Below, piece by piece: positions 25,995 to 35,784 of a DNA stretch of 64,000 nucleotides. The notes below the pieces were generated by a model. The model made no database searches. It was not told the origin of the DNA and saw only the letters and a list, made by a program, of their open reading frames with translations. This stretch comes from Anaeromyxobacter dehalogenans 2CP-C. Lineage in GTDB: Bacteria; Myxococcota; Myxococcia; Myxococcales; Anaeromyxobacteraceae. A program made the translations under genes and the position numbers. The stretch lies in contig NC_007760.1 in NCBI RefSeq assembly GCF_000013385.1, forward strand, positions 1,365,001 through 1,429,000, written 5' to 3'. Within the stretch, counting starts at the first letter, position 1. Each line of letters begins with the position of its first letter.

Positions 25995-26986
25995 ACGCGC
26001 GCGTGGGCGCGCGCCGGCCGCTCCTGCTCGACGCGCCCGGGCTGCGCGAGCTGCTCACGCGCCCGTCCACCGAGGCGCGGGTGGAGCTGCTCCGCTCCCG
26101 CGCCGCCGGGGCGGGGCTGCCGGCGGACGCCGCCGCGCCGCCGGTGGCGCTGGCGCGCGTCGAGGCCGGGCTGCGGGCGGCGGCGCGCGCGGAGGCCGAG
26201 CGGCTGGTGGGCCTGGCCGAGGGGCGCCGTGCGCGGGCCCTGCTCGCGGCGTTCGTCGCGCTCGACGAGGCGGCGGCGGTGAAGGCGGTGCTCCGCGGCG
26301 TGGCGCTGGGGGCGCCCATCGACGCGACGGTCGCCGCGGCCCCGGCGGTGACGCCCCCCGGGCCCGAGGCGCTGCGCGCCGCCGCGGCCGCGCCGGCGCT
26401 CGCCGACGCGGTGGCGGCGCTGGAGGCGGCCGGCTCGACGGTCGCTTCCGCGGTCCGGCCCGCGCTGTCCCAGGTCGGGAAGGCCGGGCTGGCGCCGCTG
26501 GAGCGCGCCGCGGACCGCGCCGGGCTGGCGCGGGCCCGCGCCGCGTGCCGGCACCGCGGGGAGGACGGCGAGATCCTGGCGCGCCACCTCGCGGACCGCA
26601 CCGACGCGCGCAACGCCGAGACGCTGCTCACGCTGGACGGCGCCGCGCCGGAGCCGGGCACCTGGCTCGAGGGCGGCCGGCGCTGGGACGCGGCCGCGCT
26701 CGACGCGCTGGCGCGCGCAGGGGCCGCGGCGGCGCGCCAGGCGGTGGCGGCCGGGTTCGGCCTGCCGGCCGCGGCGCTCGGGTCGCCCTGGGCGGCGGAG
26801 CGCGCGCTGGAGGCCGCGCTGCTGGTGCCGCTGCGGCGCGAGGCGCGGCGGCGGCCCCTGTCGATCGCGGTCCCGCTGCGGCACCTGCTGGAGCGCCGGG
26901 CCGAGGTGGCCCGCGTGGCGGTGCTCCTCCGCGGCGCCGCGGTCGGGATCTCGGGCGACGAGCTCCTCGACCTGGTGGAGGCGTGA
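25973..26986 (+). CDS. atpC: V/A-type ATPase subunit C (central stalk/ring adaptor)
   Basis: This 337-residue, mostly helical protein is built of three repeated helical lobes, as expected for the C (d-type) subunit that seats the DF shaft on the K ring. Segments such as LLTRPSTEARVELL, DGEILARHLADRTDARNAETLL and AVPLRHLLERRAEVARVAVLLRG fit the family. The ATG at 25973 lies inside subunit E and is preferred to the frame's earlier start at 25919, which would add unrelated residues. It is followed by subunit F after 1 base. Confidence 0.85.
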   Translation: MARLDRLNARVGARRPLLLDAPGLRELLTRPSTEARVELLRSRAAGAGLPADAAAPPVALARVEAGLRAAARAEAERLVGLAEGRRARALLAAFVALDEAAAVKAVLRGVALGAPIDATVAAAPAVTPPGPEALRAAAAAPALADAVAALEAAGSTVASAVRPALSQVGKAGLAPLERAADRAGLARARAACRHRGEDGEILARHLADRTDARNAETLLTLDGAAPEPGTWLEGGRRWDAAALDALARAGAAAARQAVAAGFGLPAAALGSPWAAERALEAALLVPLRREARRRPLSIAVPLRHLLERRAEVARVAVLLRGAAVGISGDELLDLVEA

Positions 26987-26987
26987 C

Positions 26988-27386
26988 GTGGCGGCCGGGG
27001 CGGGCGAGCGCGCGGGGGTGGCGACGGGCGCGGCCGGCGCGCTGCGGCTCGCGGTGGCGGTGCGGTCGGCGGACGCGCTGGGCTTCCGGCTGGCGGGGGC
27101 GCCGGTGGAGGCGGTGGAGCCGGGCGAGGAGGCCGCGGCGTTCCGGCGGCTCCTCGGGGACGCGGAGGTCGGGGTGCTCGCCGTGGAGGAGGAGCTGCTG
27201 CGCGCGGTCCCGGAGCGCCTGCTGGCCCGCGTGCGCGAGCGCGGCCTGCCGGTGGTGCTGCCGTTCGCCCTGCCGCGGCGCCTGGGCGAGGAGGGCAGGG
27301 GGCGCGCCTACGTGGCCGCGCTCATCCGCCGGGCGGTGGGCTACGGCGTGAAGCTCGGCAGCGCGGGCGGGGGAGGGGCGCCATGA
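26988..27386 (+). CDS. atpF: V/A-type ATPase subunit F (shaft)
   Basis: The 132-residue protein has a Rossmann-like core: [25 protein letters not shown], then [18 protein letters not shown], and a [10 protein letters not shown] segment. These match the small F subunit that joins D in the rotor shaft. The first 17 residues are a Gly/Ala extension, so a start slightly downstream is possible. The stop overlaps the start of subunit A (ATGA). Confidence 0.9.
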   Translation: MAAGAGERAGVATGAAGALRLAVAVRSADALGFRLAGAPVEAVEPGEEAAAFRRLLGDAEVGVLAVEEELLRAVPERLLARVRERGLPVVLPFALPRRLGEEGRGRAYVAALIRRAVGYGVKLGSAGGGGAP

Positions 27387-29122
27387 GCGGGACGCTGGTG
27401 CGGATGGCCGGGCCGACGGTGGTGGCGGAGGGGCTCGCCGGCGCCAGCCTGAACGAGGTGGTGCGCGTCGGCGAGGAGCGGCTGCTCGGCGAGATCATCC
27501 GGATCGAGGGCGACCGCGCGACCATCCAGGTCTACGAGGAGACGGCCGGGCTCGCGCTGGGCGAGCCGGTGGAGGCCTCCGGCGAGCCGCTCGCGGTGGA
27601 GCTCGGGCCGGGGCTGCTCGGCTCGGTGTTCGACGGCGTGCAGCGGCCGCTCTCCGAGCTGGCCGCGCGCGAGGGCGACTTCCTGGGCCGCGGCGCCTCG
27701 CTGCCGGCGCTGGACCGCGCCCGCGCCTGGGAGTTCGAGCCCGCCGTGGCGCCGGGCGACCGCGTGGAGGGCGGCGTGCGCCTGGGCGTGGCCCGCGCCC
27801 CGGGCGCCCCCGACCACCCGGTGGTGGTCCCGCCCGGCGTGGCCGGGCGCGTGGCGGAGGTCCGCGCCGGCGCGCGGCGGGTGGAGGAGCCGGCGGTGCT
27901 GCTGGAGGGGGGCGCCACCCTCGCGCTGCTGGAGCGCTGGCCGGTGCGGCGCCCGCGCCCGGCGCGGCGGCGCCTTCCGCCGGACGTGCCGTTCCTCACC
28001 GGCCAGCGGGTGCTGGACTGCTTCTTCCCGGTGTCGGCCGGCGGGACGGCGGTGGTGCCGGGCGGCTTCGGCACCGGCAAGACGGTGCTGGAGCAGAGCC
28101 TGGCGAAGTGGGCGGCCGCCGACGTGGTCGTCTACGTGGGCTGCGGCGAGCGCGGCAACGAGATGTCCGAGGTGCTGGACGAGTTCCCGCGCCTCGAGGA
28201 CCCGCGCACCGGCGGGCCGCTGCTCGCGCGCACCGTGATGATCGTGAACACCTCGAACATGCCGGTGGCCGCGCGCGAGGCGTCCATCTACACCGGCGCC
28301 GCCATCGCCGAGTACTTCCGCGACATGGGGCGCTCGGTGGCGCTCATGATCGACTCCACCTCGCGCTGGGCCGAGGCGCTGCGCGAGATCTCGGCGCGCC
28401 TGGAGGAGATGCCCGGCGAGGAGGGGTACCCGACCTACCTCGCCTCGCGGCTGGCGCGCTTCTACGAGCGCGCGGGGCGGGTGGAGACGCTGGGCGGGGC
28501 CGAGGGCGCGGTGACCATGGTGGGCGCGGTGTCGCCGCCCGGCGGCGACCTCTCGGAGCCGGTCACCCAGTGCTCGCTCCGCGCCACCGGCGCGCTCTGG
28601 GCGCTCTCGGCCGACCTGGCGCACCGGCGCCACTACCCGGCGGTGGACTGGAGCGTCTCGTTCACGCTGGAGGGCGACCGGCTGGCGGGCTGGTTCGAGC
28701 GCGAGGCGGGCGACGGGTTCGGCGCGCTGCGCGACGAGGCGCGCAAGCTGCTGCAGCGCGAGCGCGAGCTGGCGGAGGTGGCCGAGCTGGTGGGGACCGA
28801 GTCGCTGCAGGACGCCGAGCGGCTGGTGCTCGAGTCCGCGCGGCTGCTGCGCGAGGGCTTCCTGCGCCAGAGCGCGCTCGACCCCGCCGACGCGACCTGC
28901 CCGCCCGCGAAGGCGTTCGAGATGCTGCGGCTGTTCCTGGAGTGGCACCGGCGCGCCGGCGCCGCGATCGGCGCGGGCGTGCCGCTCCGGTCGATCCTCG
29001 ACACCGGCCTCGGCGCGCGGCTGCTGCGCCTGGGGCAGCTCCCGGCGGCCGAGGTGCCTGCGGCGGCCGCCGCGCTGCGCGCGGATCTCTCGGAGGCGCT
29101 GGCCCGCATGGAGGCGGAGTGA
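27383..29122 (+). CDS. atpA: V/A-type ATPase catalytic subunit A
   Basis: This 579-residue subunit has a P-loop GGFGTGKT at 227-234 and the catalytic glutamate in CGERGNE (about Glu256). The A-subunit-specific non-homologous region (about 110-190) separates the N-terminal barrel from the nucleotide domain. Later motifs include [16 protein letters not shown] and [16 protein letters not shown]. It hydrolyses or synthesises ATP at the A/B interface. The P-loop contains Phe where many family members also have F and T in place of C/A, within normal variation. Confidence 0.97.
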   Translation: MSGTLVRMAGPTVVAEGLAGASLNEVVRVGEERLLGEIIRIEGDRATIQVYEETAGLALGEPVEASGEPLAVELGPGLLGSVFDGVQRPLSELAAREGDFLGRGASLPALDRARAWEFEPAVAPGDRVEGGVRLGVARAPGAPDHPVVVPPGVAGRVAEVRAGARRVEEPAVLLEGGATLALLERWPVRRPRPARRRLPPDVPFLTGQRVLDCFFPVSAGGTAVVPGGFGTGKTVLEQSLAKWAAADVVVYVGCGERGNEMSEVLDEFPRLEDPRTGGPLLARTVMIVNTSNMPVAAREASIYTGAAIAEYFRDMGRSVALMIDSTSRWAEALREISARLEEMPGEEGYPTYLASRLARFYERAGRVETLGGAEGAVTMVGAVSPPGGDLSEPVTQCSLRATGALWALSADLAHRRHYPAVDWSVSFTLEGDRLAGWFEREAGDGFGALRDEARKLLQRERELAEVAELVGTESLQDAERLVLESARLLREGFLRQSALDPADATCPPAKAFEMLRLFLEWHRRAGAAIGAGVPLRSILDTGLGARLLRLGQLPAAEVPAAAAALRADLSEALARMEAE

Positions 29123-29124
29123 TC

Positions 29125-30552
29125 ATGGACCTCGTCACCCGCCGCATCCGCGGGGCGCTCGGCATCGCCGGCCCGCTGCTGTTCCTCGAGGGCGTCCCGC
29201 GCGCGCGCCTGGGCGAGGTGGTGCGCATCCGGGGCGAGCCGGAGGCCAGCGGGCGTGCCGCCGAGGAGCGGAGCGGGCAGGTCATCGCGCTCTCGCGCGA
29301 CCGGATCGCGGTGCAGGTGCTCGAGGAGACGCGCGGCCTCGCCCCGGCGCGCTCCGAGGTCACGCTCACCGGCCAGGTGGCGCGGCTGGGCGTCGCGCGC
29401 GGCATGCTGGGGCGGGTGCTGGACGGCCTCGGCCGGCCCGCCGACGGGCTCCCGCCGCCCGTGCCGGAGGCGCGTCCGGCCATCCACGGCGCCGCGCTCA
29501 ACGTCACGCGGCGCGAGAAGCCCTCGGACTTCATCGAGACCGGCGTCTCCGCCATCGACGGGATGAACACGCTGGTGCGCGGCCAGAAGCTGCCGGTGTT
29601 CTCCTGCGCCGGCCTGCCGGCCTCCCGCCTCGCGGCGCAGATCGTGTGCCAGGCGCGGGTGCGCGGCGGCGAGCCGTTCGCGGTGGTGTTCGCGGCCATG
29701 GGCTCGCCGTTCCGCGAGTACCACGCGTTCCTGGAGGCGTTCCGGGCCGCGGGCGTGCTGGATCGCACGGTGGTGTTCCTGAACCGCGCCGAGGATCCGC
29801 CCATCGAGCGGCTCATGACGCCGCGGTGCGCGCTCACCTGCGCCGAGCACCTGGCGTTCACGCACGGGCTGCACGTGCTGGTCGTGCTCACCGACGTGAC
29901 CAGCTACTGCGAGGCGCTGCGCGAGGTGGCGCTGGCGCGCGAGGAGGTGCCGGGACGGCGCGGCTACCCCGGCTACATGTACACCGACCTCGCCACCATC
30001 TTCGAGCGCGCCGGGCGCGTGCGCGGGCGGCCGGGCTCGCTCACGCAGCTCCCGGTGCTCACCATGCCGGACGACGACCTCACCCACCCCATCCCCGACC
30101 TGACCGGCTACATCACCGAGGGGCAGATCGTGCTCTCGCGCGACCTCGACCGCCGCGGCGTGTACCCGCCCATCGACGTGCTGCCCTCGCTGTCGCGGCT
30201 CATGGGCCTGGGCGCGGGGCCGGGCAAGACCCGGGACGACCACCGCCCGGTCGCCGATCAGCTCTACGCGTTCTACGCGCGCGGCCGCGACGTGCGGCGC
30301 ATGGCCGCCATCGTGGGCGCGGCCAACCTGGGCGAGGAGGAGAAGCGGCTGCTCGCGTTCGCGGACGCGTTCGAGGACGGCCTGGTCGGCCAGGGCGGCA
30401 CCTTCCGGACGATCGAGGACACGCTCGAGGCCGGCTGGCGGCTCCTGTCCGGCTTCCCGCCCGCGGCCCTGACCCGCATCCCGGAGCGCCTGCTGCGCGC
30501 CCGCCCGGCCCAGCCCGCGGCCGCGGCGACGTCCGGCGGAGCGATCGCATGA
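29125..30552 (+). CDS. atpB: V/A-type ATPase regulatory subunit B
   Basis: The 475-residue subunit is homologous to A but has no P-loop: the place corresponding to it reads [15 protein letters not shown]. Family motifs include [41 protein letters not shown] and [33 protein letters not shown]. It supplies the arginine finger side of the nucleotide site. The start ATG is 2 bases after the A stop. The stop overlaps the D start (ATGA). Confidence 0.97.
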   Translation: MDLVTRRIRGALGIAGPLLFLEGVPRARLGEVVRIRGEPEASGRAAEERSGQVIALSRDRIAVQVLEETRGLAPARSEVTLTGQVARLGVARGMLGRVLDGLGRPADGLPPPVPEARPAIHGAALNVTRREKPSDFIETGVSAIDGMNTLVRGQKLPVFSCAGLPASRLAAQIVCQARVRGGEPFAVVFAAMGSPFREYHAFLEAFRAAGVLDRTVVFLNRAEDPPIERLMTPRCALTCAEHLAFTHGLHVLVVLTDVTSYCEALREVALAREEVPGRRGYPGYMYTDLATIFERAGRVRGRPGSLTQLPVLTMPDDDLTHPIPDLTGYITEGQIVLSRDLDRRGVYPPIDVLPSLSRLMGLGAGPGKTRDDHRPVADQLYAFYARGRDVRRMAAIVGAANLGEEEKRLLAFADAFEDGLVGQGGTFRTIEDTLEAGWRLLSGFPPAALTRIPERLLRARPAQPAAAATSGGAIA

Positions 30553-31178
30553 GCCGCGCCGCCACCACGCGGATGGGCCTGCTCGAGGTCCGCGCCCGGC
30601 GCGCGGTGGCGGGCAAGGGGGCGCGGCTGCTCCGCGCCAAGCGCGAGGTGCTGGCGAGCGAGCTCTGGAGGCTGGTGCACGACGTGCTCGAGGGGCGCGC
30701 CCGGCTGGACGAGGCGCTGCGCCGCGCGGTGAAGGCGCTCGAGCTGGCGAAGGCGCTGGAGGGTGAGGAGCGGCTCGCGTCGCTGGCGCTCCCGGCGGCC
30801 CGCGCCGTCCCGCTCGCCGTGACGGTGCGGCGGGTGTGGGGCGTGCCGACCCCGTCGGTGGCCGCGCCGCCGCTGGTGCGCGCGGCCGATCAGCGGGGCA
30901 GCTCGCCGGTGAGCTGGGGGCCCTCGGGCGCGGCCGCGGCGCGCCACCACGAGGAGTCGCTGGAGGTGCTGCTCACCATCGCCTCCAAGGAGCTGCACCT
31001 CGCCCGGCTCGGGGAGGAGATCCAGGAGACCTCGCGGCGCATCAACGCGCTGGAGCAGCTCGTGCTGCCCGCGCTCCGGAGCGAGGCCTCGCGGATCGCG
31101 GCGGCGCTGGACGAGCGCGACCGCGAGGACGCGGTGCGCCTGCGGCGCTTCCGCGCCCGCCACCCGCGGCCCGCCTGA
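30549..31178 (+). CDS. atpD: V/A-type ATPase subunit D (rotor shaft)
   Basis: This 209-residue protein begins [33 protein letters not shown], the N-terminal shaft helix of subunit D. It ends with a second long helix ([27 protein letters not shown]). The two helices form the central coiled coil that rotates inside the A3B3 head. It is the last gene of the operon and is convergent with the DUF2267 gene 9 bases away. Confidence 0.93.
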   Translation: MSRAATTRMGLLEVRARRAVAGKGARLLRAKREVLASELWRLVHDVLEGRARLDEALRRAVKALELAKALEGEERLASLALPAARAVPLAVTVRRVWGVPTPSVAAPPLVRAADQRGSSPVSWGPSGAAAARHHEESLEVLLTIASKELHLARLGEEIQETSRRINALEQLVLPALRSEASRIAAALDERDREDAVRLRRFRARHPRPA

Positions 31179-31187
31179 CCGGGCCGC

Positions 31188-31619
31188 TCAGCTCGGCCGG
31201 CGCCACAGCGGCAGCAGCTCGGGCGGGAGCAGGCGCCCGACCTCCTCCGCCTGCTCCTCCGGCAGCTGCGCGCGCAGCGCCGCGAAGACCGCGCGGGCGG
31301 CCGCCTCGGCGCCCCCCGGCGACGGCCCCAGGTCCTCGGCCACGTGCGCCTCGAATGCCTCCGCGGTCAGCGGCTCGCGCGGCCGCACCGCGGCGGTGCC
31401 GCGGTGGCGCTCGCACAGCGAGAGCTTCCCGCGGAACGGCTCGGGCAGGACCTCGCGGAGCGGGGCGAAGTCCGAGGAGCGCGTCCGGTCGGCGAGCGCG
31501 CAGGCGACCGCCTCGACGGCCCGCGCGGCCTCGGCGCGGCGGGGAAGGCCCTCCCGGGCGAGCGCCTCGACGAGCGCCCGGAAGTCTGCGTCGATGAGCG
31601 GATCCGCGAGCCTCGGCAT
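31188..31619 (-). CDS. DUF2267-like protein
   Basis: The 143-residue cytosolic protein has the DUF2267 pattern AFEAHVAEDLG, then EAAARAVFAALRAQLPEEQAEEVGRLLPPELLPLWR in its C-terminal half. A helical N-terminal half contains a possible degenerate repeat (DFRALVEALAREGLPRRAEAARAVEAVACALADR). Function is unknown for the family. The ATG at 31619 is preferred to one 21 codons upstream because the upstream residues are low-complexity Gly/Arg/Pro. It is convergent with the ATPase operon and divergent from a histidine kinase gene. Confidence 0.75.
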   Translation of the reverse strand: MPRLADPLIDADFRALVEALAREGLPRRAEAARAVEAVACALADRTRSSDFAPLREVLPEPFRGKLSLCERHRGTAAVRPREPLTAEAFEAHVAEDLGPSPGGAEAAARAVFAALRAQLPEEQAEEVGRLLPPELLPLWRRPS

Positions 31620-31690
31620 GCCCGGAACGTCGTCACCGGGCGCCGGGGCGTCACCCCGGCCTCCCCGGCGCGGGGCCGCCATATTGCCGG

Positions 31691-33532
31691 GTGCGGGGGG
31701 CGATGCGGCTCGGAAGCGGGAGGACGGGGCGGGAGCGCCCGCGCGACGCGCCGGGGCTGGCGTCCCGCGCCCGGGCGTCGATCTGGCCGGCGGCGCTCGC
31801 CCTCGGGGTGGTGTCGGTGCTCGGGGTGGCCGCGCTCGGCGTGCGCACGCAGCGCATGGCCAGCGAGGCGTGGGACCGCCTGCTCGACGAGAACGTGGCC
31901 GCCCTGGTGGACGCCGAGCGGCTCGCCACCGCGAGCGAGCTCGGCCTGCGGCTGGCGCGCGACGCGGCCGTGGACGGCGAGCCCGCCACCCTCCGCGCCC
32001 TGGGCCGCAACCAGGCGGAGGTCGCCGACCTGCTCGGGCGCGCGGCGGCGCGCGCGCGCACCCCCGAGGAGCGGGACCGCGTGGTGGCGCTCGCCGAGGA
32101 CCACGCGCTCCTGTGGCGGCTCGGCGAGCGGGCGGCCGTGGAGCGGCTGCGCGGGCAGCCGCCGGGCGCGGTGGCGAGGCGGCTCCAGGCGTCGGCCGGC
32201 CCGGTGCGGCGCCGGATCGACGACGGCGTGGCGGCGCTGGTGCGGGCGCACGAGCAGGACCTGACCCGGGCGCGCCAGCAGGTCGCGGCGGGCGAGCGGC
32301 GCGGGCTGCTGGCCCTGGCCGGCGCCGCCGCGGTGGCGGTGGCGCTCGCGGTGCTCCTCGGCGTGTGGCTGCGCCGCAGCCTGGGCGCGCTCCGGCGCAG
32401 CGAGGCCCGGTTCCGCGCCACGTTCGAGCACGCCGGCGTGGGCATGGCGCACGTCTCGCCGGACGGCCACTGGCTGCGGCTGAACCGCCGCTACCGCGAG
32501 CTGCTGGGCTGCGAGCGCGAGGACCTGCGGGCGGCCACGGTGCTCGACCTGACCCACCCCGACGACCGCGCCGCCGAGGCGCAGCGGAGCGCGCGGCTGC
32601 TCGCCGGAGAGATCGACGGCTACGCCGCGGAGGAGCGCCTGCTCCGGCGCGACGGCGAGACGCAGTGGGTGAACGTGACCTGCGCCATCGTGCGGGACGG
32701 CGCCGGGCGCACGCGCTACCTGGTGCGGTCGGCGGAGGACGTGTCGGCGCGCCGGCGGGTCGAGGAGGAGCTCCGGGGCGCCGTGCGCGCCCGCGACGAG
32801 TTCCTCCAGGTGGCCTCGCACGAGCTGCGCACGCCGCTCGCCACGCTGCGCCTCCAGGTCGAGTCGCTCCGGGCGGCGCTCGCGCGCGGCCGGGCCGAGC
32901 CGGCGCGCGCGGTCGCCCGGGCCGACGCGGCGCTGCGGCAGACGGCGCGCCTCGACGCGCTGGTGGACGCGCTCATCGAGGTCTCGCGGGCGGGCCGGGG
33001 CGCGGTGGCCCTGCAGCGCGAGCGGGTGGACCTCGCCGAGGTGGCGCGGCGCGTGCTGCGCCGGAGCCTCGACCCGGCGGTGCACCACGGCATCGAGCTG
33101 CACCTGCGCTGCCGGAGCGTGCTGGCGTGGGCGGACCGGGCGCGGCTGGAGCAGGCGCTCGGGCACCTGCTCTCGAACGCGCTCCGCCACGGCGCCGGGC
33201 GGCCGGTGGAGATCCGCGTCGAGGGGGAGGGCGCGCTCGGCCGGATCGTCGTGGTGGACCATGGGGCCGGCGTGGACCCGGCCGACGCCGAGCGGATCTT
33301 CGGCCGGTTCGAGCGGGCCACCTCGTGGCGCCACCACGGCGGCCTCGGGCTGGGCCTGTTCCTGGCCCGGCGCATCGCCGAGGCGCACGGGGGCACGGTG
33401 CGCCTCGAGCGGGCGGACGGGGACGGGACCGCGTTCGTGCTGGAGGTCCCTCGGGAGCTGCCACGGGAGGACCTCGCCCCCCGCGACGCGGGCGAGCCGT
33501 CCGGCGGGGACCAGCCCGGCCAGGCGCACTGA
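31691..33532 (+). CDS. Membrane sensor histidine kinase with PAS domain
   Basis: This kinase of about 613 residues has two membrane helices (about 32-53 and 205-226) flanking a helical periplasmic sensor. A PAS domain follows (about 240-360: FRATFEHAGVGMAHVSPDG, DLTHPDDR). HisKA has ASHELRTP with His377. The HATPase domain has SNALRHGAG, DHGAGVDP and GLGLGLFLARRI. The start may be the GTG at 31691, which a CATATT -10 box (31680-31685) would make leaderless, or the ATG at 31703 preceded by GGGGGG. No response regulator gene is adjacent, so it is an orphan kinase. Confidence 0.92.
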   Translation: MRGAMRLGSGRTGRERPRDAPGLASRARASIWPAALALGVVSVLGVAALGVRTQRMASEAWDRLLDENVAALVDAERLATASELGLRLARDAAVDGEPATLRALGRNQAEVADLLGRAAARARTPEERDRVVALAEDHALLWRLGERAAVERLRGQPPGAVARRLQASAGPVRRRIDDGVAALVRAHEQDLTRARQQVAAGERRGLLALAGAAAVAVALAVLLGVWLRRSLGALRRSEARFRATFEHAGVGMAHVSPDGHWLRLNRRYRELLGCEREDLRAATVLDLTHPDDRAAEAQRSARLLAGEIDGYAAEERLLRRDGETQWVNVTCAIVRDGAGRTRYLVRSAEDVSARRRVEEELRGAVRARDEFLQVASHELRTPLATLRLQVESLRAALARGRAEPARAVARADAALRQTARLDALVDALIEVSRAGRGAVALQRERVDLAEVARRVLRRSLDPAVHHGIELHLRCRSVLAWADRARLEQALGHLLSNALRHGAGRPVEIRVEGEGALGRIVVVDHGAGVDPADAERIFGRFERATSWRHHGGLGLGLFLARRIAEAHGGTVRLERADGDGTAFVLEVPRELPREDLAPRDAGEPSGGDQPGQAH

Positions 33533-33549
33533 CCCGCCCCGCGCCCGCG

Positions 33550-34260
33550 CTACCAGGGGATGAGCCGTCCGTCGCGGAAGAACCCGCCGCTCGGGCCGTC
33601 GTCGGGCAGCGTGGCCAGCCAGACGATCCCCTCCGCGCCGCGGTCCACCGAGCGCGGGGCCTCCTCGCCCCCCATGCGCGTCCGGACCCAGCCCGGGCAC
33701 GCCGCGTTCACCTTCACCGCGGGGCCGGTCACGCCGGAGAGCTTGAGCGTGAGCGCGTCGAGCGCCGCCTTGGAGATGCAGTACGGCGCAGGCCCCTCCA
33801 GCCCCTCGCCGAAGGAGCCGGACCCGGAGGAGACGTTCACCACGCGCCCCCACCCGGCGCGCTGCATGGCCGGCACCAGCGCGCGGCAGAGCCGGAGCGG
33901 GCCGAACAGGTGGACCTCCATCGCCTCGCGGAACGCCTCGTCCGGCGCGCTCAGCACGCCGCCCTGCGGGTAGACGCCGGCGTTGTTCACGAGCACGTCC
34001 ACGTGGACGCCGTCGGCGGCGAGCTGCGCCAGGGCGGCGTCCACCGACGCCGGGAGGGAGAGATCGAGCGCGAGCGCGCGGGCCGCGTGGCCGTGGGCCG
34101 CGAGCGCAGCGGCGGCCTGGGCGCCCGCGGCGGCGTCGCGCGTCCCCAGGAGCACCGCCATCCCGCGCGCCGCCAGCGCCTCGGCCACCGCGAGCCCGAT
34201 CCCGCGGTTCGCGCCCGTGACGAGCGCGGTCCGGCGGGGCGGGCGATCGGATCCGGTCAT
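33550..34260 (-). CDS. Short-chain dehydrogenase/reductase
   Basis: The 236-residue classical SDR has the NAD(P)-binding TGANRGIG at 15-22, NNAG at 92-95, and catalytic Ser around 145 with Tyr160 and Lys164 (YCISK). The Arg at the third position of the glycine motif and GTRDA after beta-2 suggest NADPH preference. It resembles plant-type carbonyl reductases that accept varied ketones. The substrate is unknown. It is convergent with the PAS histidine kinase gene. Confidence 0.9.
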   Translation of the reverse strand: MTGSDRPPRRTALVTGANRGIGLAVAEALAARGMAVLLGTRDAAAGAQAAAALAAHGHAARALALDLSLPASVDAALAQLAADGVHVDVLVNNAGVYPQGGVLSAPDEAFREAMEVHLFGPLRLCRALVPAMQRAGWGRVVNVSSGSGSFGEGLEGPAPYCISKAALDALTLKLSGVTGPAVKVNAACPGWVRTRMGGEEAPRSVDRGAEGIVWLATLPDDGPSGGFFRDGRLIPW

Positions 34261-34485
34261 GCCGACGGCATGCGCCGGATCCGGCCGCGAGTAAAGCCCC
34301 CGGGCGCGGGCCCGCGCGCGCCCGCGCAGGAAGGTCTCCCGCGCGGCGAGGCCGCGCCCGCGGGGACCTCGCGCGGACCCGCGTCAGCGGGCGCGCGAGG
34401 TCACGGGACCCGCGCAGCAGGGGTGGGGCCCCGACGCCCTTCGGCAAGCTCAGGGCGGCGGGGCGAGGGCGCAGCCCTCGTGAGA
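34261..34485. other. Gene-free stretch with one dispersed-repeat copy and a small hairpin
   Basis: No plausible coding frame was seen. It is GC-rich, with a dispersed-repeat copy at 34437-34458. A small hairpin GAGGGC-gca-GCCCTC lies just downstream of the lipoprotein stop on the minus strand and lacks a T run. Confidence 0.5.
34437..34458. repeat. Copy of the dispersed 25-base repeat (diverged)
   Basis: CCCTTCGGCAAGCTCAGGGCGG is a diverged version of the minus-strand unit CCTTCGACAGGCTCAGGCTG found at 60984-61058. It lies in the gene-free stretch after the Ig-repeat lipoprotein gene. Confidence 0.6.
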
Positions 34486-35481
34486 TCAGTTCGGCGCCGT
34501 GATCGTCTGCGTGGTCGCGTACGCGCCGCAGGTCGTCGTGATCGTGGCGGTGAACTGCGCGCTCGCGCCGGGCGCCAGCTCCACCGTCGCCGGCGAGACC
34601 GACACGCCGAGGATGCGGTCGCTCACCGTGACGGCCGCGACCGCGCTCGCGGTCCCGCTGGCCTGGCTCGTGGCGATCACGTGGTAGGTGCCCGCCGCGT
34701 TCGGCGCGGTGTAGACGCCGCCCGAGGTGATCGACCCGCCGGCCGCGCCTTCCTGGACGGACCAGGTGACCGCGCCGCTGGCGGCGCCGGTGACGGTGGC
34801 CGTGAACGTGAGCGTCCGGCACGCGTCCACCGTGCCGCTCGCGGGCGAGACGGTCACGGCGACCGGGCCCGGGGGCGTCGGCGCGCTGACGGTGACCGCC
34901 GCCTCGGCCGTGGCGGCCGGATCCGCGACGCTCGCCGCCACCACGTGGCAGGTGGCGGCCGCGCCGGGGGCGGTGTAGACCCCGCCCGCGCTGACCGTGC
35001 CGCAGCCCGCCTCGCGCACCGTCCAGGTGACGCTCGGGTCGGTGGCGTTGCCGACCGTCGCCGTGAACGCGACGGTGCCGCCCGCGCCGACGCTGGTCGA
35101 GGCCGGGGAGACGCTCACCGTGATCGGCGCCGGCGTCGGGGTGACGACGACCTTGGACCGGCCCTTCGCCAGCCCGTTGCCCCGGCTCGTGGCGCTGACG
35201 GTGTACGTGCCCGCGGCGAGCGGCGCGACGTAGCTGCCGGTCTGGCTGATGGTGCCGCCGTCGGTTTCCCACGTGACCGTCGTGTCGGCGGTGCCGGTCA
35301 CGACGCTGGTGAAGTCCACCGTCCCGCCGGGCGCGACCTGGATCTCCTTCGGGCGGACCTCGACGGTCACCGTCTGCCCGGCCGGGGGAAGCGGGCCCTG
35401 GGTGGAGGGGGAGCCTCCGCCTCCGCATCCGGCCACGGCGGCCAGGACGGCGGAGGCGAGGAGCAGGCGGGTGATCGGCAT
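34486..35481 (-). CDS. Lipoprotein with bacterial Ig-like (BIG2-type) repeats
   Basis: This 331-residue protein has a lipoprotein signal with VAGC (Cys19) followed by a Gly/Ser/Pro spacer. Three complete repeats of about 85 residues follow, each with V-x-V-x-P......G-x-x-V-x-F-x-x-x-V......V-T-W and GG-x-Y-T/V-A-P. A fourth repeat stops after about 45 residues, before its Trp and GG-x-Y-x-AP elements. It should be a surface or periplasmic adhesive scaffold. A strong AAGGAAAGCGAG binding site precedes the ATG. The sequence after the stop shows no continuation of repeat four in another frame. Confidence 0.85.
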   Translation of the reverse strand: MPITRLLLASAVLAAVAGCGGGGSPSTQGPLPPAGQTVTVEVRPKEIQVAPGGTVDFTSVVTGTADTTVTWETDGGTISQTGSYVAPLAAGTYTVSATSRGNGLAKGRSKVVVTPTPAPITVSVSPASTSVGAGGTVAFTATVGNATDPSVTWTVREAGCGTVSAGGVYTAPGAAATCHVVAASVADPAATAEAAVTVSAPTPPGPVAVTVSPASGTVDACRTLTFTATVTGAASGAVTWSVQEGAAGGSITSGGVYTAPNAAGTYHVIATSQASGTASAVAAVTVSDRILGVSVSPATVELAPGASAQFTATITTTCGAYATTQTITAPN

Positions 35482-35784
35482 CTCGCTTTCCTTGCGGGCT
35501 GGGGAGCGGCGGGACGCCTTGAAACCCTGAGCGCGTCCCGCGGTCCGGTGTCGTTGAGTCGTGGGGCAAGTTCCCACGACGCGCCGGGTCGCAACAGCCG
35601 CCAAAGCAGCGGCGCCGCCGTGGGTGGTCCGCACACATCCCCCCGTAGCCCTTTGGTTTTCCCCATCCGCCGCGGACGGCGCGCGCCCGCGGAACGCTCC
35701 CGCGCTCGCCCTGGGAACGCGTCCTCGGGCACCGGCTCCCGGGGGATGGATCGCGGCGGAGCCGGAGCATACAGTCGCACCCCC
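35482..35784. other. Gene-free divergent intergenic region with an inverted repeat
   Basis: This 303-base stretch separates the divergent lipoprotein and spermidine-synthase-like genes. It holds a perfect inverted repeat at 35558-35580 and a TACAGT -10 box at 35770-35775 for the rightward gene. No small coding frame with a convincing start was found. Confidence 0.6.
35558..35580. repeat. Perfect 8-bp inverted repeat (operator or RNA hairpin)
   Basis: GTCGTGGG and CCCACGAC are separated by 7 bases (gcaagtt). It lies 77 bases upstream of the lipoprotein start. It has no T run, so it is not a simple terminator. It could be a regulator site or a 5'-UTR hairpin. Confidence 0.5.

Noticed and set aside
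26988-27386. Subunit F read as a phasevarion-like or regulatory GTG-rich leader
   Set aside because: The Rossmann-like F-subunit pattern and its position between C and A explain it fully.
35482-35784. Possible cyclic-di-GMP (GEMM) riboswitch before the lipoprotein, because of CAAAGGGCTACGGGG on the minus strand
   Set aside because: The required GGCAAACC start, GAAA tetraloop hairpin and GACGCAAAGC block are absent.
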